Made by a program: the position numbers and the translations under genes. Positions 26,477 to 36,030 of a stretch of DNA of 64,000 nucleotides are shown one piece after another. The notes beneath the pieces are model-generated. The model saw nothing but the letters and a program-made list of their open reading frames with translations, did no database searches and was not told where the DNA came from. Source of the stretch: JANSWY01 sp965243755 (GTDB taxonomy: Bacteria; Bacteroidota; Bacteroidia; Cytophagales; Cyclobacteriaceae); the NCBI GenBank assembly GCA_965243755.1, contig CBDEVW010000005.1, positions 186,001 through 250,000 of the forward strand. Reading direction: 5' to 3'. Each line of letters begins with the position of its first letter. The stretch's first letter is position 1.

Positions 26477-27505
26477 TTACGCGATAGCTGCACTACTTTC
26501 TCTGATGATTAAATCAGTTTTTAGTACTTCTGTGGTAGGCTGATAATAGTCATCTTCATTTTTAATTTGTTTCAGTAGTAGTTCGGCGGCAATTCTTCCC
26601 ATTTCGTATCCCGGCTGATCAACCGTTGAGAGCGATGGTTCATAGAGTTCAGAAATTTTCCAGTTGCTAAACCCGAAGGCAGCAACATCTTTTGGAATGT
26701 TCAGTCCTACTTTTTTGAAATATTTGATTGCACCAATAGCTAACATATCAGTTGCTCCAAATATTGCATCAAACTCCTGCTGACTATCAACGAATTTTTT
26801 TGCTGTCGTAGTACCATCAGCATAATCGCCTGTTTCACAATGGGCCACAATTGCTTCATTCAACGGGATGCCATGTTTCTCCAATGCATCACGATAACCC
26901 TTGTACCTGTTTTGGTTGATCAATAATGAAATGGGCCCACCGATATAGGCAATTTTTGACCGACCTGTTTCAATAAGATGATTTACAGCGTTGAAGCTCG
27001 CCTCATAATCATCTATTATTACTTTGTCAGTTTCAATGTCGTCCACCACACAATCAAAAAATACCAGTGGAATGCTGCGTTTACCAAATTCTTTGAAATG
27101 AGAAACATCCTTCGAATTTTTGGTGATACAAGCTAAAACCCCATCTACCCTTCCATTCATTAATGTTTTTGAATCAATGACTTCTCTTTCATAAGACTCG
27201 TGAGAATTGCAGATGATCACACTGTACCCTGAAGCGTAGGCGACATCTTCAATCCCTCTTACAACCATAGAGAAAAATTCATGAACCAATTGAGGGATGA
27301 TTACCCCCAGCGTATTTGTGGTGTTATTTCTAAGGCTTAATGCAGTATAATTAGGTTGGTAATTAAGCTTCTCTGCTAATTCTATCACTGCTGCTTTAGT
27401 GGAGGGTTTTACCAGTGGATTACCTGCTAAAGCCCTGGATACAGTGGATACAGAAATATTCAATTCCTTTGCAATGTCTTTAATAGTTACCTGCCCGCTT
27501 TTCAT
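26477..27505 (-). CDS. LacI family transcriptional regulator
   Basis: A 342-residue repressor. The helix-turn-helix is at about residues 6-25 (TIKDIAKELNISVSTVSRAL), followed by the hinge region and a periplasmic-binding-like effector domain (LGVIIPQL start, VDGVLACI, AIFGATDMLAIGA). It is transcribed away from susC. A perfect 14-bp palindrome of LacI type lies 157 bases from its start, in the shared upstream region. It probably controls the susC locus in response to a sugar or sugar-like ligand, which cannot be read from the sequence. Confidence 0.92.
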   Translation of the reverse strand: MKSGQVTIKDIAKELNISVSTVSRALAGNPLVKPSTKAAVIELAEKLNYQPNYTALSLRNNTTNTLGVIIPQLVHEFFSMVVRGIEDVAYASGYSVIICNSHESYEREVIDSKTLMNGRVDGVLACITKNSKDVSHFKEFGKRSIPLVFFDCVVDDIETDKVIIDDYEASFNAVNHLIETGRSKIAYIGGPISLLINQNRYKGYRDALEKHGIPLNEAIVAHCETGDYADGTTTAKKFVDSQQEFDAIFGATDMLAIGAIKYFKKVGLNIPKDVAAFGFSNWKISELYEPSLSTVDQPGYEMGRIAAELLLKQIKNEDDYYQPTTEVLKTDLIIRESSAAIA

Positions 27506-27604
27506 ATGAAATTGTTTGCCTTAAAAATATCACAAACACCGTATATCCTGGCTGTAAATGAATAGTATTTATGTTTCCTCGCCGTTCTCACTCAGGAATA
27601 GGTT

Positions 27605-27637
27605 TTGCCTTAATAATCTTAGAAAAATTATACTTTG
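27605..27637 (+). promoter_or_regulatory. Possible promoter for susC
   Basis: TTG at 27605-27607 is followed after 21 bases by TATACTTTG at 27629-27637, close to the Bacteroidota -7 consensus with one extra base. Transcription would start close to the palindrome at 27662-27675. This is the only candidate I find in the 360-base LacI-susC gap. Confidence 0.35.
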
Positions 27638-27661
27638 AAAAATTAAGAAAAAAATGCCAGT

Positions 27662-27675
27662 TGAAAACGTTTTCA
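27662..27675. promoter_or_regulatory. LacI-type operator palindrome
   Basis: TGAAAACGTTTTCA is a perfect 14-base palindrome with a central CG, the usual form of LacI/GalR family operators. It lies between the divergent lacI-type gene and susC, about 190 bases before the susC start, just downstream of the predicted -7 element. Confidence 0.7.
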
Positions 27676-27865
27676 TTCATATAATGCTAAAAAACCGACC
27701 CAATTTGTTTTAAATCATTTTTAAAATTCTGCGATTTTCGTTTTATTAACAGTTCGATTCACCTTAAAAAGCTGTAAATTAAAGAGGCATTCCCATAAAA
27801 GGGGCAATCTTTTGCTGGCTGATATGGATCGAATGGAATCGTAAAATATTTCAAAATGTAATAAT

Positions 27866-30800
27866 ATGAAGAAGTATCTACTTTTAAGTTTATTGTTTGT
27901 ATTGTCATGTGCTATGGCATTAGCGCAACGGACGGTCTCTGGGACCATTACCGATGCTAGCACCGGAGAAGGAATTCCGGGAGTTAACGTAGTGATCAAA
28001 GGGACTTCATCCGGTACAGTATCTGATTTTGAGGGGAATTACTCCCTGGAAATCCCATCCGATGATGCTGTGCTTGTATATTCATTTGTTGGTTATAGGA
28101 CTTTAGAACTAACTGCCGGTGCAAGAGGAGTTGTTGATGTCCAGTTGGAACTGGATGTGACCGAACTTGCCGAGGTTGTTGTTATTGGTTATGGTCAAAT
28201 AGAACAATCTGATGCAACTGGAGCTGTGGCTGCTGTAACTGCAGAAGATTTTAACCAGGGAATGATTGCTTCTCCGGAGCAGTTGATTGCTGGTAAAACA
28301 GCCGGGGTGCAAATCACTTCTACCAGTGGAGCACCGGGTGATGGGGTTCAATTGAGGATCAGAGGAACAACTTCTATTCGTTCAAATAATAACCCTTTAT
28401 TTGTTGTGGATGGTGTACCACTAGCAGGAGGAACACAACCTGGATCAGCTGATGTGGGTTTTGGAACCGCATCTGATGTTAACCCTCTAAACTTTATCAA
28501 TCCTAATGATATTGAAAGCATCAGTATTTTGAAAGATGCTTCGGCCACCGCTATTTACGGGTCGAGAGGAGCGAATGGTGTTGTAATTATCACCACAAAA
28601 TCTGGCAAAGGACAAAAAGGATCCTGGGAGTTTGGAACAAATGTCAGTATTTCCAGCCCGCGCTCTGAATATGACCTGCTGGACAGAGAAGAATTTCTGG
28701 ATGCAGTAGAACAATTTGGTGGTGACAGGGTTGCTCGTGACCAGGGCTCAGACACAGACTGGCAGGATGTGGTAACTAGAACCACAATTTCGCATAAGAC
28801 TAATTTGGCATTTTCTAAAGCTGGAACCGGAGGTTCCATTAGAGCTTCAATTGGATATGAAGACCAGCAAGGGGTAGTTGAAAACTCCTTCATGAAGAGG
28901 TTTACCGGAAGAATTAATGGCTCTAAGTCATTAATGGGTGACAAACTAAAGCTGACACTGACTTCCACGTACTCACGCGTAGATAGAGAAGACCCGGCGA
29001 TTAGCGGTAATGCTGGTTTCGCTGGAGACTTGCTGGGGGCTGCATATTCTGCAAACCCTACATGGCCAAATGATCCTGATGCGGATGTTGGGAACCAAAG
29101 AAATCCTGCAAACATGTTGGCATATTACTCTTCCACCGGTTTTACCAATAGAATCTTAACCAACCTGTCAGCAGACTACTCTTTGGCAGATGGTTTGACA
29201 GCAAAACTTACTTACGGAAACGACTATTCTGATGCCGAAAGACTGACATTGATGACAGGTGATGTTTCAAATGTAGGGGATGGAATAAGAGATAATGGTT
29301 TTGGTCAGCTAAATTTCAACTCTAATGTAAATCACCTTTTTGAAGCAACCTTAAATCTGAATAAGAAAGTAGGAAATGTTCAAATTGATGTTGTTGGAGG
29401 GTATTCAGTCCAAAGTTTTAACGATAGATGGTCTTGGGTGACGGGTGTCGGCTTCACCGACTACAGTGGTTTTGATGTGATGGAAGACGAATTAAGGACA
29501 TCAAATGATGCCATGCAATCAACTGTTGACAATAATTACGATTATGACTTTGTTACCAACTGGGGCGTTTCTGACAACTTATCGGGGGATGCAGCAACTC
29601 AGCCTACAACTGGAGGGTTTGTGAGTGGTGTTAATAACCGAACTCTTGTTCAAGAATTTTTCAATAGACCAAGTGACGCCACTATTGAAGCAATGACCGC
29701 AAATTTCTATGATAGAACAGATTATCTGCAGTCATATTTTGCTAGAGCAAATTTTACAATCAGTGAAAAATATCTCATTACGGCTACACTAAGAGCTGAT
29801 GGTTCATCCAGATTTGGTGGAGACAACAGATACGGTATATTCCCTTCAGGAGCTGTGGCTTGGAAGATACATGAGGAGGCATTTATGCCGGAAAGTGTAA
29901 GTACCTTAAAACTTAGAGCCGGTTACGGTGTAGTTGGTAACCAAGATGGTTTGAGCTATGGGCAGTTTACCAGGGTTCAGAGGTACGCAGATGCTTCCGT
30001 AAGCACAAACAACCGCTTTGTTACTATCCCGGGTTCTGATGCTACAGGTCAACCAGATCCTAGGTTGAAGTGGGAGTCAACTACTCAGACAAGCATAGGG
30101 CTAGATTTTGGGTTTGCCCAGGATAAAATTTATGGTAGTATTGATTACTACATTAAGGAGACTTCTGACTTATTGCTGAGAGCTGAGACTGCACAACCGG
30201 CATTAGATCCGCAATTTTTCAAAAACCTGGATGGTGCACTTGTGGAAAACAAAGGTTGGGAGCTTTCTTTGACATACAATGTTTATGCGTCTACGCAGGG
30301 TTCGGTTAGTCTGACTGGAAACGTATCTAAGAATGACAACCTGCTAACAAACTTCAACGGACAGATGAATGCAGGTCAAATCTATGGACAGGGACTTACC
30401 GGAGCTTATGCGCAACGCCTGGCTGGAGACCAACCTCTATTCTCTTATTACTTGAGGGAGTTTGAGGGATTTGACCCGGAAGGTCAGCCAATTGGGGATA
30501 ACCAGATGTTCATAGGCAAAGGAGCTTTGCCTGTATGGAATAGTGGTCTGTCCGTTAATGCTGAATACAAAAACTGGTCTTTGTCAGCTTATATGTACGG
30601 ACAATTTGGACATTACATCTATAATAATACACAGAATGGTTTCTTTACTGCTGGAGCAATTAACAACGCAAGGAATGTAACTCAGGATGTGGTAACCAGT
30701 GGCGAGGCTGGATCTGCCGAAGCAGCGGTTTCAACTAGATTCCTGCACCCTGGAGATTTTTGGAGAATGCAAAACCTGATAATTGCATATAATATTCCGG

Positions 30801-31009
30801 TATCTGGCAATAGTTTCTTCAGAAACATGAAAGTAAACTTTAATGCACAGAACCTGTTTGTAATTACAGACTACAATGGCTTAGACCCAGAGGTGAGTTC
30901 CAATCCAGCTGAATTCAATTTATTGAATAATCTCCCAACAGCTGGTATCGACTACACTGCTTACCCAAGACCTAGAATATTTAGTATTGGTTTTTCAGCA
31001 GGGTTTTAA
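27866..31009 (+). CDS. SusC/RagA-type TonB-dependent outer-membrane transporter
   Basis: A 1047-residue outer-membrane importer. It has a signal peptide (1-21), then a CarboxypepD_reg-like domain (about 22-105). The plug starts at the GYGQ box, with NPLFVVDGVPL near 172-182 and the SusC signature IYGSRGANGVVIITTKSG near 229-246. The beta-barrel runs to a C-terminal aromatic residue. The next gene is SusD 17 bases away, so they form a nutrient uptake complex. The substrate is not identified by sequence. Confidence 0.95.
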   Translation: MKKYLLLSLLFVLSCAMALAQRTVSGTITDASTGEGIPGVNVVIKGTSSGTVSDFEGNYSLEIPSDDAVLVYSFVGYRTLELTAGARGVVDVQLELDVTELAEVVVIGYGQIEQSDATGAVAAVTAEDFNQGMIASPEQLIAGKTAGVQITSTSGAPGDGVQLRIRGTTSIRSNNNPLFVVDGVPLAGGTQPGSADVGFGTASDVNPLNFINPNDIESISILKDASATAIYGSRGANGVVIITTKSGKGQKGSWEFGTNVSISSPRSEYDLLDREEFLDAVEQFGGDRVARDQGSDTDWQDVVTRTTISHKTNLAFSKAGTGGSIRASIGYEDQQGVVENSFMKRFTGRINGSKSLMGDKLKLTLTSTYSRVDREDPAISGNAGFAGDLLGAAYSANPTWPNDPDADVGNQRNPANMLAYYSSTGFTNRILTNLSADYSLADGLTAKLTYGNDYSDAERLTLMTGDVSNVGDGIRDNGFGQLNFNSNVNHLFEATLNLNKKVGNVQIDVVGGYSVQSFNDRWSWVTGVGFTDYSGFDVMEDELRTSNDAMQSTVDNNYDYDFVTNWGVSDNLSGDAATQPTTGGFVSGVNNRTLVQEFFNRPSDATIEAMTANFYDRTDYLQSYFARANFTISEKYLITATLRADGSSRFGGDNRYGIFPSGAVAWKIHEEAFMPESVSTLKLRAGYGVVGNQDGLSYGQFTRVQRYADASVSTNNRFVTIPGSDATGQPDPRLKWESTTQTSIGLDFGFAQDKIYGSIDYYIKETSDLLLRAETAQPALDPQFFKNLDGALVENKGWELSLTYNVYASTQGSVSLTGNVSKNDNLLTNFNGQMNAGQIYGQGLTGAYAQRLAGDQPLFSYYLREFEGFDPEGQPIGDNQMFIGKGALPVWNSGLSVNAEYKNWSLSAYMYGQFGHYIYNNTQNGFFTAGAINNARNVTQDVVTSGEAGSAEAAVSTRFLHPGDFWRMQNLIIAYNIPVSGNSFFRNMKVNFNAQNLFVITDYNGLDPEVSSNPAEFNLLNNLPTAGIDYTAYPRPRIFSIGFSAGF

Positions 31010-31026
31010 TCTAACTTAAAAAAGAA

Positions 31027-32604
31027 ATGAAAATGAATTATAGAAAAACGAATCAAACTTGGGGAGTATTACTATTAATATCTTTCCTCGTAGTGGCTTG
31101 TGATCTTGAAATCGAAGAAACGGATGCGGTAATCGATGATACTTCAGTTGGAACAGTTTTTAGCGGTATTACTGATGTTGATGGAGCAATCTCGAATATC
31201 TACAATGATATTACAGGTCAGGCAGGAGATCAGGCAAACCTCTATGCAATGACAGAGGTGACTACCGATGAGCTATTGGTGCCAACAAGGGGTACTGACT
31301 GGGGTGATAATGGCGTATGGAGAACATTACACGCTCACACATGGAGCCCTACCCATAATCATGTTACAACTGTATGGAATGACAAAAATGGAGCGGTACT
31401 CAGAGCATCTGAAATACTTGACCCATTGACCACAGGGGCCACTCCGGAGCAGGAGGCCCATGCTCATTTCACCAGAGCATATAATATGTGGATAGTAATG
31501 GATTTTTATGGACAGGTTCCTTTTAGAAATCCTTCAGATGGGCAGGACATTTTACCAATAGTAATGTCCAGGGCGGAAGCCTATGATATGATTGTTTCAG
31601 ATTTGGAAGCAGCCATTGCTAATTTACCCGATGGTAATCCTGCAGCAGCCACTAAAAACAGAGGAACAAAGGCTACAGCCCGATTCTTTCTGGCCAAGCT
31701 AAAATTAAATGCAAATGTGTACCTGGGAGCTTATGGTTCCAATGATTTGCAGGATGTGATAGACCTTGTTGATGAAATTGAAGCGGATGGATTTGCCCTC
31801 ACCGGACAAGGTACCTATTTTGATGTCTTCCCGGGCCCAAATGTAGCTAACACAGATGTTATTTGGTCTGTAGACGCTAGCGTAGGAAACAGAATGTGGA
31901 ACGGCCTACATTATAACCAGTCTCATCCTGATAATGGAGGTGGAGGTTGGAATGGATTTACCACCTTGGCTGAGTTCTATGATAAATTTGAAGGACCCGC
32001 TTCAAATGCTTTAGGTGGTGGTCAGGAAGAAAGGAGAGGATATACACAAACTCTTCAATCCACCAATGACACTAATCATGGGTTTGGATTTGGATTCCAG
32101 GTTGGTCAAATGTATGGCTGGAGAGATGGACAGGCAGTGGCATTAACTGACCGGGCCGGAGCACCATTAGCATTTACTGAAGAACTTCCTGGTCTTGTTG
32201 GTAATAACGAAGTAACAGGTATTAGACTGTTAAAGTATTCGCCTGTCAATGGTGGATTTACCAGTGGTGTGGTTATGGCAAGGTTTGCTGATGCTCACCT
32301 GATGAGGGCAGAGGCGATGCTTAGATTAGGAAATACCGCAGGAGCATTAGCTGAAGTTAATGAGCTTAGAGCTATGAGGGAAAACACTCCTCCTTTGACA
32401 AGTCTTTCCGAACAGGAACTTCTTGATGAAAGAGCCAGAGAGCTCTATACTGAAGGATGGAGAAGAAATGATCTGATCAGATTTGGTCAATTCAGCAGCT
32501 CCTGGGAATTTAAGGAAGCTGGAGACGGTCACACAGACCTGTTCCCAATTCCTGCGAATGCGCTATTGTCAAACCCTAATCTAACTCAGAATCCAGGGTA
32601 CTAG
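31027..32604 (+). CDS. SusD/RagB-type surface lipoprotein
   Basis: A 525-residue outer-membrane lipoprotein with lipobox cysteine at residue 25 (VVAC). It contains SusD features: the TTDELL start region, TRAYNMWIVMDFYGQVPF near 147-164, RFADAHLMRAEAML near 419-432, and the C-terminal YTEGWRRNDLIRFGQF. It binds substrate and closes the SusC pore. An ATG six bases downstream is an alternative start. A long hairpin follows the stop at 32632-32661. Confidence 0.95.
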   Translation: MKMNYRKTNQTWGVLLLISFLVVACDLEIEETDAVIDDTSVGTVFSGITDVDGAISNIYNDITGQAGDQANLYAMTEVTTDELLVPTRGTDWGDNGVWRTLHAHTWSPTHNHVTTVWNDKNGAVLRASEILDPLTTGATPEQEAHAHFTRAYNMWIVMDFYGQVPFRNPSDGQDILPIVMSRAEAYDMIVSDLEAAIANLPDGNPAAATKNRGTKATARFFLAKLKLNANVYLGAYGSNDLQDVIDLVDEIEADGFALTGQGTYFDVFPGPNVANTDVIWSVDASVGNRMWNGLHYNQSHPDNGGGGWNGFTTLAEFYDKFEGPASNALGGGQEERRGYTQTLQSTNDTNHGFGFGFQVGQMYGWRDGQAVALTDRAGAPLAFTEELPGLVGNNEVTGIRLLKYSPVNGGFTSGVVMARFADAHLMRAEAMLRLGNTAGALAEVNELRAMRENTPPLTSLSEQELLDERARELYTEGWRRNDLIRFGQFSSSWEFKEAGDGHTDLFPIPANALLSNPNLTQNPGY

Positions 32605-32631
32605 AATTGAAATCATTAATTTTGATTTTTC

Positions 32632-32661
32632 GAAGAAGGATATAAACTTATATCCTTCTTC
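32632..32661 (+). terminator. Hairpin after susD, possible partial terminator
   Basis: Arms 32632-32644 and 32649-32661 give a perfect 13-bp stem with a 4-base loop. The following tract (TTGTTTAT) is only moderately T-rich. It could terminate or attenuate susCD transcription, or protect the susCD mRNA, before the lipoprotein operon. Confidence 0.55.
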
Positions 32662-32730
32662 TTGTTTATATATTCATAACTTTTATCATAATTTACTTAA
32701 TCTTTCAACCTGTTGATTGAGTAAAATAGA

Positions 32731-35700
32731 ATGGAACAAAACCGAGGACTACTTTTTGCCTGTTTAATATGGGTACTCATTTCCTGTAATTCCAAAGAGA
32801 CACTTTTTACATTGGTCAACCCGACTGATTCGGGTATAGGTTTCAATAATACATTGAACCCAACAGCTGAATTGAACATTTTGACCTACTTGTATTATTA
32901 CAATGGCGGTGGTGTTGCCATCACCGATTTCAACAATGATGGGCTGGATGACATCTATTTAGTTTGTAATCAATGTGCTGATAAGCTGTACCTTAATCAG
33001 GGCAATTTCAATTTTAAGGATATTACAAAAATCTCAGGGATTGATAACACTACCGGATGGACCTCAGGAGTTACCCATGTCGATATCAATAACGATGGAT
33101 TAAAAGATATTTATCTGAGCAAAGTTGGTCGCTATAAATCTATCCAGGGAAGGAACAAGCTGTACATCAACCAGGGATTAGATGAACAAGGAGTCCCAAT
33201 TTTTAAGGAACAAGCTGCTGATTTTGGTCTGGACCTTATTGGTTTCTCTACACAGAGCACATTTTTCGATTATGACCTTGATGGAGACCTTGACATGTTC
33301 CAGTTGAGTCATTCTGTCTACCCCAACAGATCTTATGGAAACGGAGACTCCCGATCGGTCAGGGATAGTTTAGCGCAGGATAGGTTAATGGAAAATGTTG
33401 ATGGAAAATATGTTGATGTATCCGGGAAGGCTCAAATTTTTCAGGGTAAAATTGGATACGGGCTGGGAGTCAGTATTTCTGATGTCGATAACAATGGTTA
33501 TCCAGATATATATGTCGGGAACGATTTTTTCGAAAATGACTATCTGTATCTCAACAATGGAGATAAGACGTTTACCGAAGTTATATCAAAGGACCATAGA
33601 CTGCTTGGACATACCACACACTATTCCATGGGGAATACAATTGTGGATGTAAATAATGATGGACTCACCGATATCATCAGCCTGGATATGCTCCCTCAGG
33701 ACCTGGTTACACTCAAATCTTCCGGTGAAGAAGATCCATTTCCTGTATATGAGCGGTTTTTGAAAAACAACTATGCCCCACAGTACATGCAAAATACACT
33801 GCATATAAACAGGGGAAATCAGAGTTGGAGTGAGGTTGGCTACCAGTCTGGAATTGCAGCAACAGAGTGGTCATGGGGTGTGCTGGGCCAGGATTTTAAT
33901 ATGGATGGATACAAAGACCTATTCATAACTAATGGAATTGTAGGCGCCACCAATGACCTGGATTATATAAATTTTATTGTCCAGGATCAGATACAGAAAG
34001 ACATTGAATTTGGAGTCGGTAATGACATCCTTTCATTTACTTCAAAAATGCCAAAAAAACATGTGCCCAATTTCATTTATCAAAATAATGGAAACAACAC
34101 ATTTCGCGATGCAACAGCAGATTGGATTGGAATCAGGCCATCATTCAGTAATGGAAGCGCTACCGGAGATCTTGATAATGACGGAGACCTTGACCTGGTT
34201 GTGAATAATGTAAATGAACCAGCATTTATACTGAAAAACAACGCAATTGAATCAGGGGAAAAGAATTATGTCAAAATACAATTCCAGGGAAGCGCTGACA
34301 ACAAATACGGTATTGGTGCAAAGGTGACTTTGTATGCGAACGACCTCAGTATTTACCACGAAAATTTCCCAACACAATCATATCTGTCTACCAGTGTAGA
34401 TTATCTGGTTATTGGCCTGGGCAGTAATCAAAAGGTTGATTCTATTACGGTTCAATGGCCAGATGGTGGTTACCAGCTACTCAAAAATATTAAAGCAAAC
34501 ACTTCAATTGTTTTGAAGCAAGCCGATGCATCAGTGAAAACGGGTTTTGTTGTAAAGACTAAAGCAAATCTTCTATCCAACAGTTTCATTACTTTGCCCT
34601 TTTTTCATCAGGAACAGTCCTCTCTGGATTTTGACCATGATCCATTGGTTCCTTTCGCTATGAGTCATGAAGGGCCGGATATTGAAGTAGGAGATGTCAA
34701 TCGTGACGGAACCGAGGATATCTTCATTACAGGAGCTAAAATGCAGGAAAGTGCACTGTTTTTGCAAAATGAACAGGGAGAGTTTCAAATCAATAAGCTG
34801 CCAGGGGAAGATAATTTCAAGATTAATGAAGATGTTGCGTCACTTTTCTTTGATGCAAATGGTGATGGCAATCTGGATTTACTAATTGCATCAGGTGGCA
34901 ATGAATTTGCCTCAGGAAAACCATTGGAACCAAGACTCTACCTCAATAATGGAGAAGGAAATTTTATTAATCAACCAGACGCATTTAAAGGAGTTAATAT
35001 TAACGCTTCAGTAATTCAGACACTTGACCTGGAAAATGACGGTGACAATGACATTGTCATTGCTGCCGATGTTGTCCCCAGGAAGTTCGGAGAAACGCCA
35101 GCTAGTTACATTTTCAAAAATAGGGGAGACGGCACCTTCAGGGATGTATCTAAGGAGTACGGGCAGTTCAGGAAATCAGGCAATATTACCGATGTAGCGA
35201 TACACGACATTGATAACAATGGATTTCAGGACCTGATTGTAGTAGGTGACTGGATGCCTGTTTCAATTTATTTGAATGACGGGAAAAAGCTAGATTTGAA
35301 CATTGTACCCAACTCAGAAGGTTGGTGGAATTGTGTGGAGGTATTCGATTTTGATAATGATGGGGATATGGACATTGTAGGTGGTAACTGGGGACTGAAT
35401 TCAAGACTCACCGCCAGTAGAGATCAACCGGTTCGATTGTACAGGTATGACTTTGATCAAAACGGGACTGGTGAAACTATACTGACTTACTTTTATCAGG
35501 GCAAGGAAACTATGCTGGCGACAAGAGATGAACTCGCCAGGCAATTGCCCGAGATTAAAAAAAGGTACCTGTCTTACACAGAATTTGCAAAAGCCACTGT
35601 CCAGGATATTTTGCCAAAATTGAATCTACCTGAAGTCAGAACTAAAAAGGTAGTAACCCTGGAAACTACAGTCTTCCGAAATGACGGGAACCTGTCATTT

Positions 35701-36030
35701 ACACCCGTCCCTCTGCCTTTCGACGCACAGGTTTCCACAGTGAATGACCTGGTTGCAGATGATATTGATGGAGATGGTTATATGGATTTAATATTGGTAG
35801 GAAATAACTATGAGGTCAACACCCAATTGGCAAGAAAGGACGCCTCTCATGGTTTGCTACTACTTAATAATAGAAATGGGTCTTTTGAATCAATCTTTTC
35901 AAAAGATTTCAGGATATTAGGTCCTGCAAGAGATATCGAACCAATCAAAATTGCAGGTAAAAATTATTTTATAGTTGGAATTAATAATGATCAACCAATT
36001 TTCATTGAAAAACTTATTTCTCATGAATAG
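32731..36030 (+). CDS. Giant FG-GAP/ASPIC-UnbV lipoprotein 1 (CRTAC1-like)
   Basis: A 1099-residue surface lipoprotein; signal with lipobox LISC, Cys19. The N-terminal half has calcium-binding DxNxDGxxD repeats of a beta-propeller (DFNNDGLDDIY, DYDLDGDLDMF, DVDNNGYPDIYVGND, DFNMDGYKDLF, DLDNDGDLDLV). An ASPIC/UnbV domain follows (about residues 510-600), starting NYVKIQFQGS and with VDSITVQWPDGG. The C-terminal half has further FG-GAP repeats and a W-rich GNWGLNS motif. The next two genes share the same architecture. Function is unknown; binding of glycans or calcium-mediated adhesion at the surface is a guess. Confidence 0.85.
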   Translation: MEQNRGLLFACLIWVLISCNSKETLFTLVNPTDSGIGFNNTLNPTAELNILTYLYYYNGGGVAITDFNNDGLDDIYLVCNQCADKLYLNQGNFNFKDITKISGIDNTTGWTSGVTHVDINNDGLKDIYLSKVGRYKSIQGRNKLYINQGLDEQGVPIFKEQAADFGLDLIGFSTQSTFFDYDLDGDLDMFQLSHSVYPNRSYGNGDSRSVRDSLAQDRLMENVDGKYVDVSGKAQIFQGKIGYGLGVSISDVDNNGYPDIYVGNDFFENDYLYLNNGDKTFTEVISKDHRLLGHTTHYSMGNTIVDVNNDGLTDIISLDMLPQDLVTLKSSGEEDPFPVYERFLKNNYAPQYMQNTLHINRGNQSWSEVGYQSGIAATEWSWGVLGQDFNMDGYKDLFITNGIVGATNDLDYINFIVQDQIQKDIEFGVGNDILSFTSKMPKKHVPNFIYQNNGNNTFRDATADWIGIRPSFSNGSATGDLDNDGDLDLVVNNVNEPAFILKNNAIESGEKNYVKIQFQGSADNKYGIGAKVTLYANDLSIYHENFPTQSYLSTSVDYLVIGLGSNQKVDSITVQWPDGGYQLLKNIKANTSIVLKQADASVKTGFVVKTKANLLSNSFITLPFFHQEQSSLDFDHDPLVPFAMSHEGPDIEVGDVNRDGTEDIFITGAKMQESALFLQNEQGEFQINKLPGEDNFKINEDVASLFFDANGDGNLDLLIASGGNEFASGKPLEPRLYLNNGEGNFINQPDAFKGVNINASVIQTLDLENDGDNDIVIAADVVPRKFGETPASYIFKNRGDGTFRDVSKEYGQFRKSGNITDVAIHDIDNNGFQDLIVVGDWMPVSIYLNDGKKLDLNIVPNSEGWWNCVEVFDFDNDGDMDIVGGNWGLNSRLTASRDQPVRLYRYDFDQNGTGETILTYFYQGKETMLATRDELARQLPEIKKRYLSYTEFAKATVQDILPKLNLPEVRTKKVVTLETTVFRNDGNLSFTPVPLPFDAQVSTVNDLVADDIDGDGYMDLILVGNNYEVNTQLARKDASHGLLLLNNRNGSFESIFSKDFRILGPARDIEPIKIAGKNYFIVGINNDQPIFIEKLISHE

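Noticed and set aside
28555..29115. 186-residue minus-strand ORF opposite susC
   Set aside because: A shadow frame of the SusC plug region with no start context or domain.
35975..36022. Upstream start for the second giant lipoprotein
   Set aside because: It overlaps the previous gene by 56 bases and puts a non-signal extension before a compact lipoprotein signal that begins at 36023.
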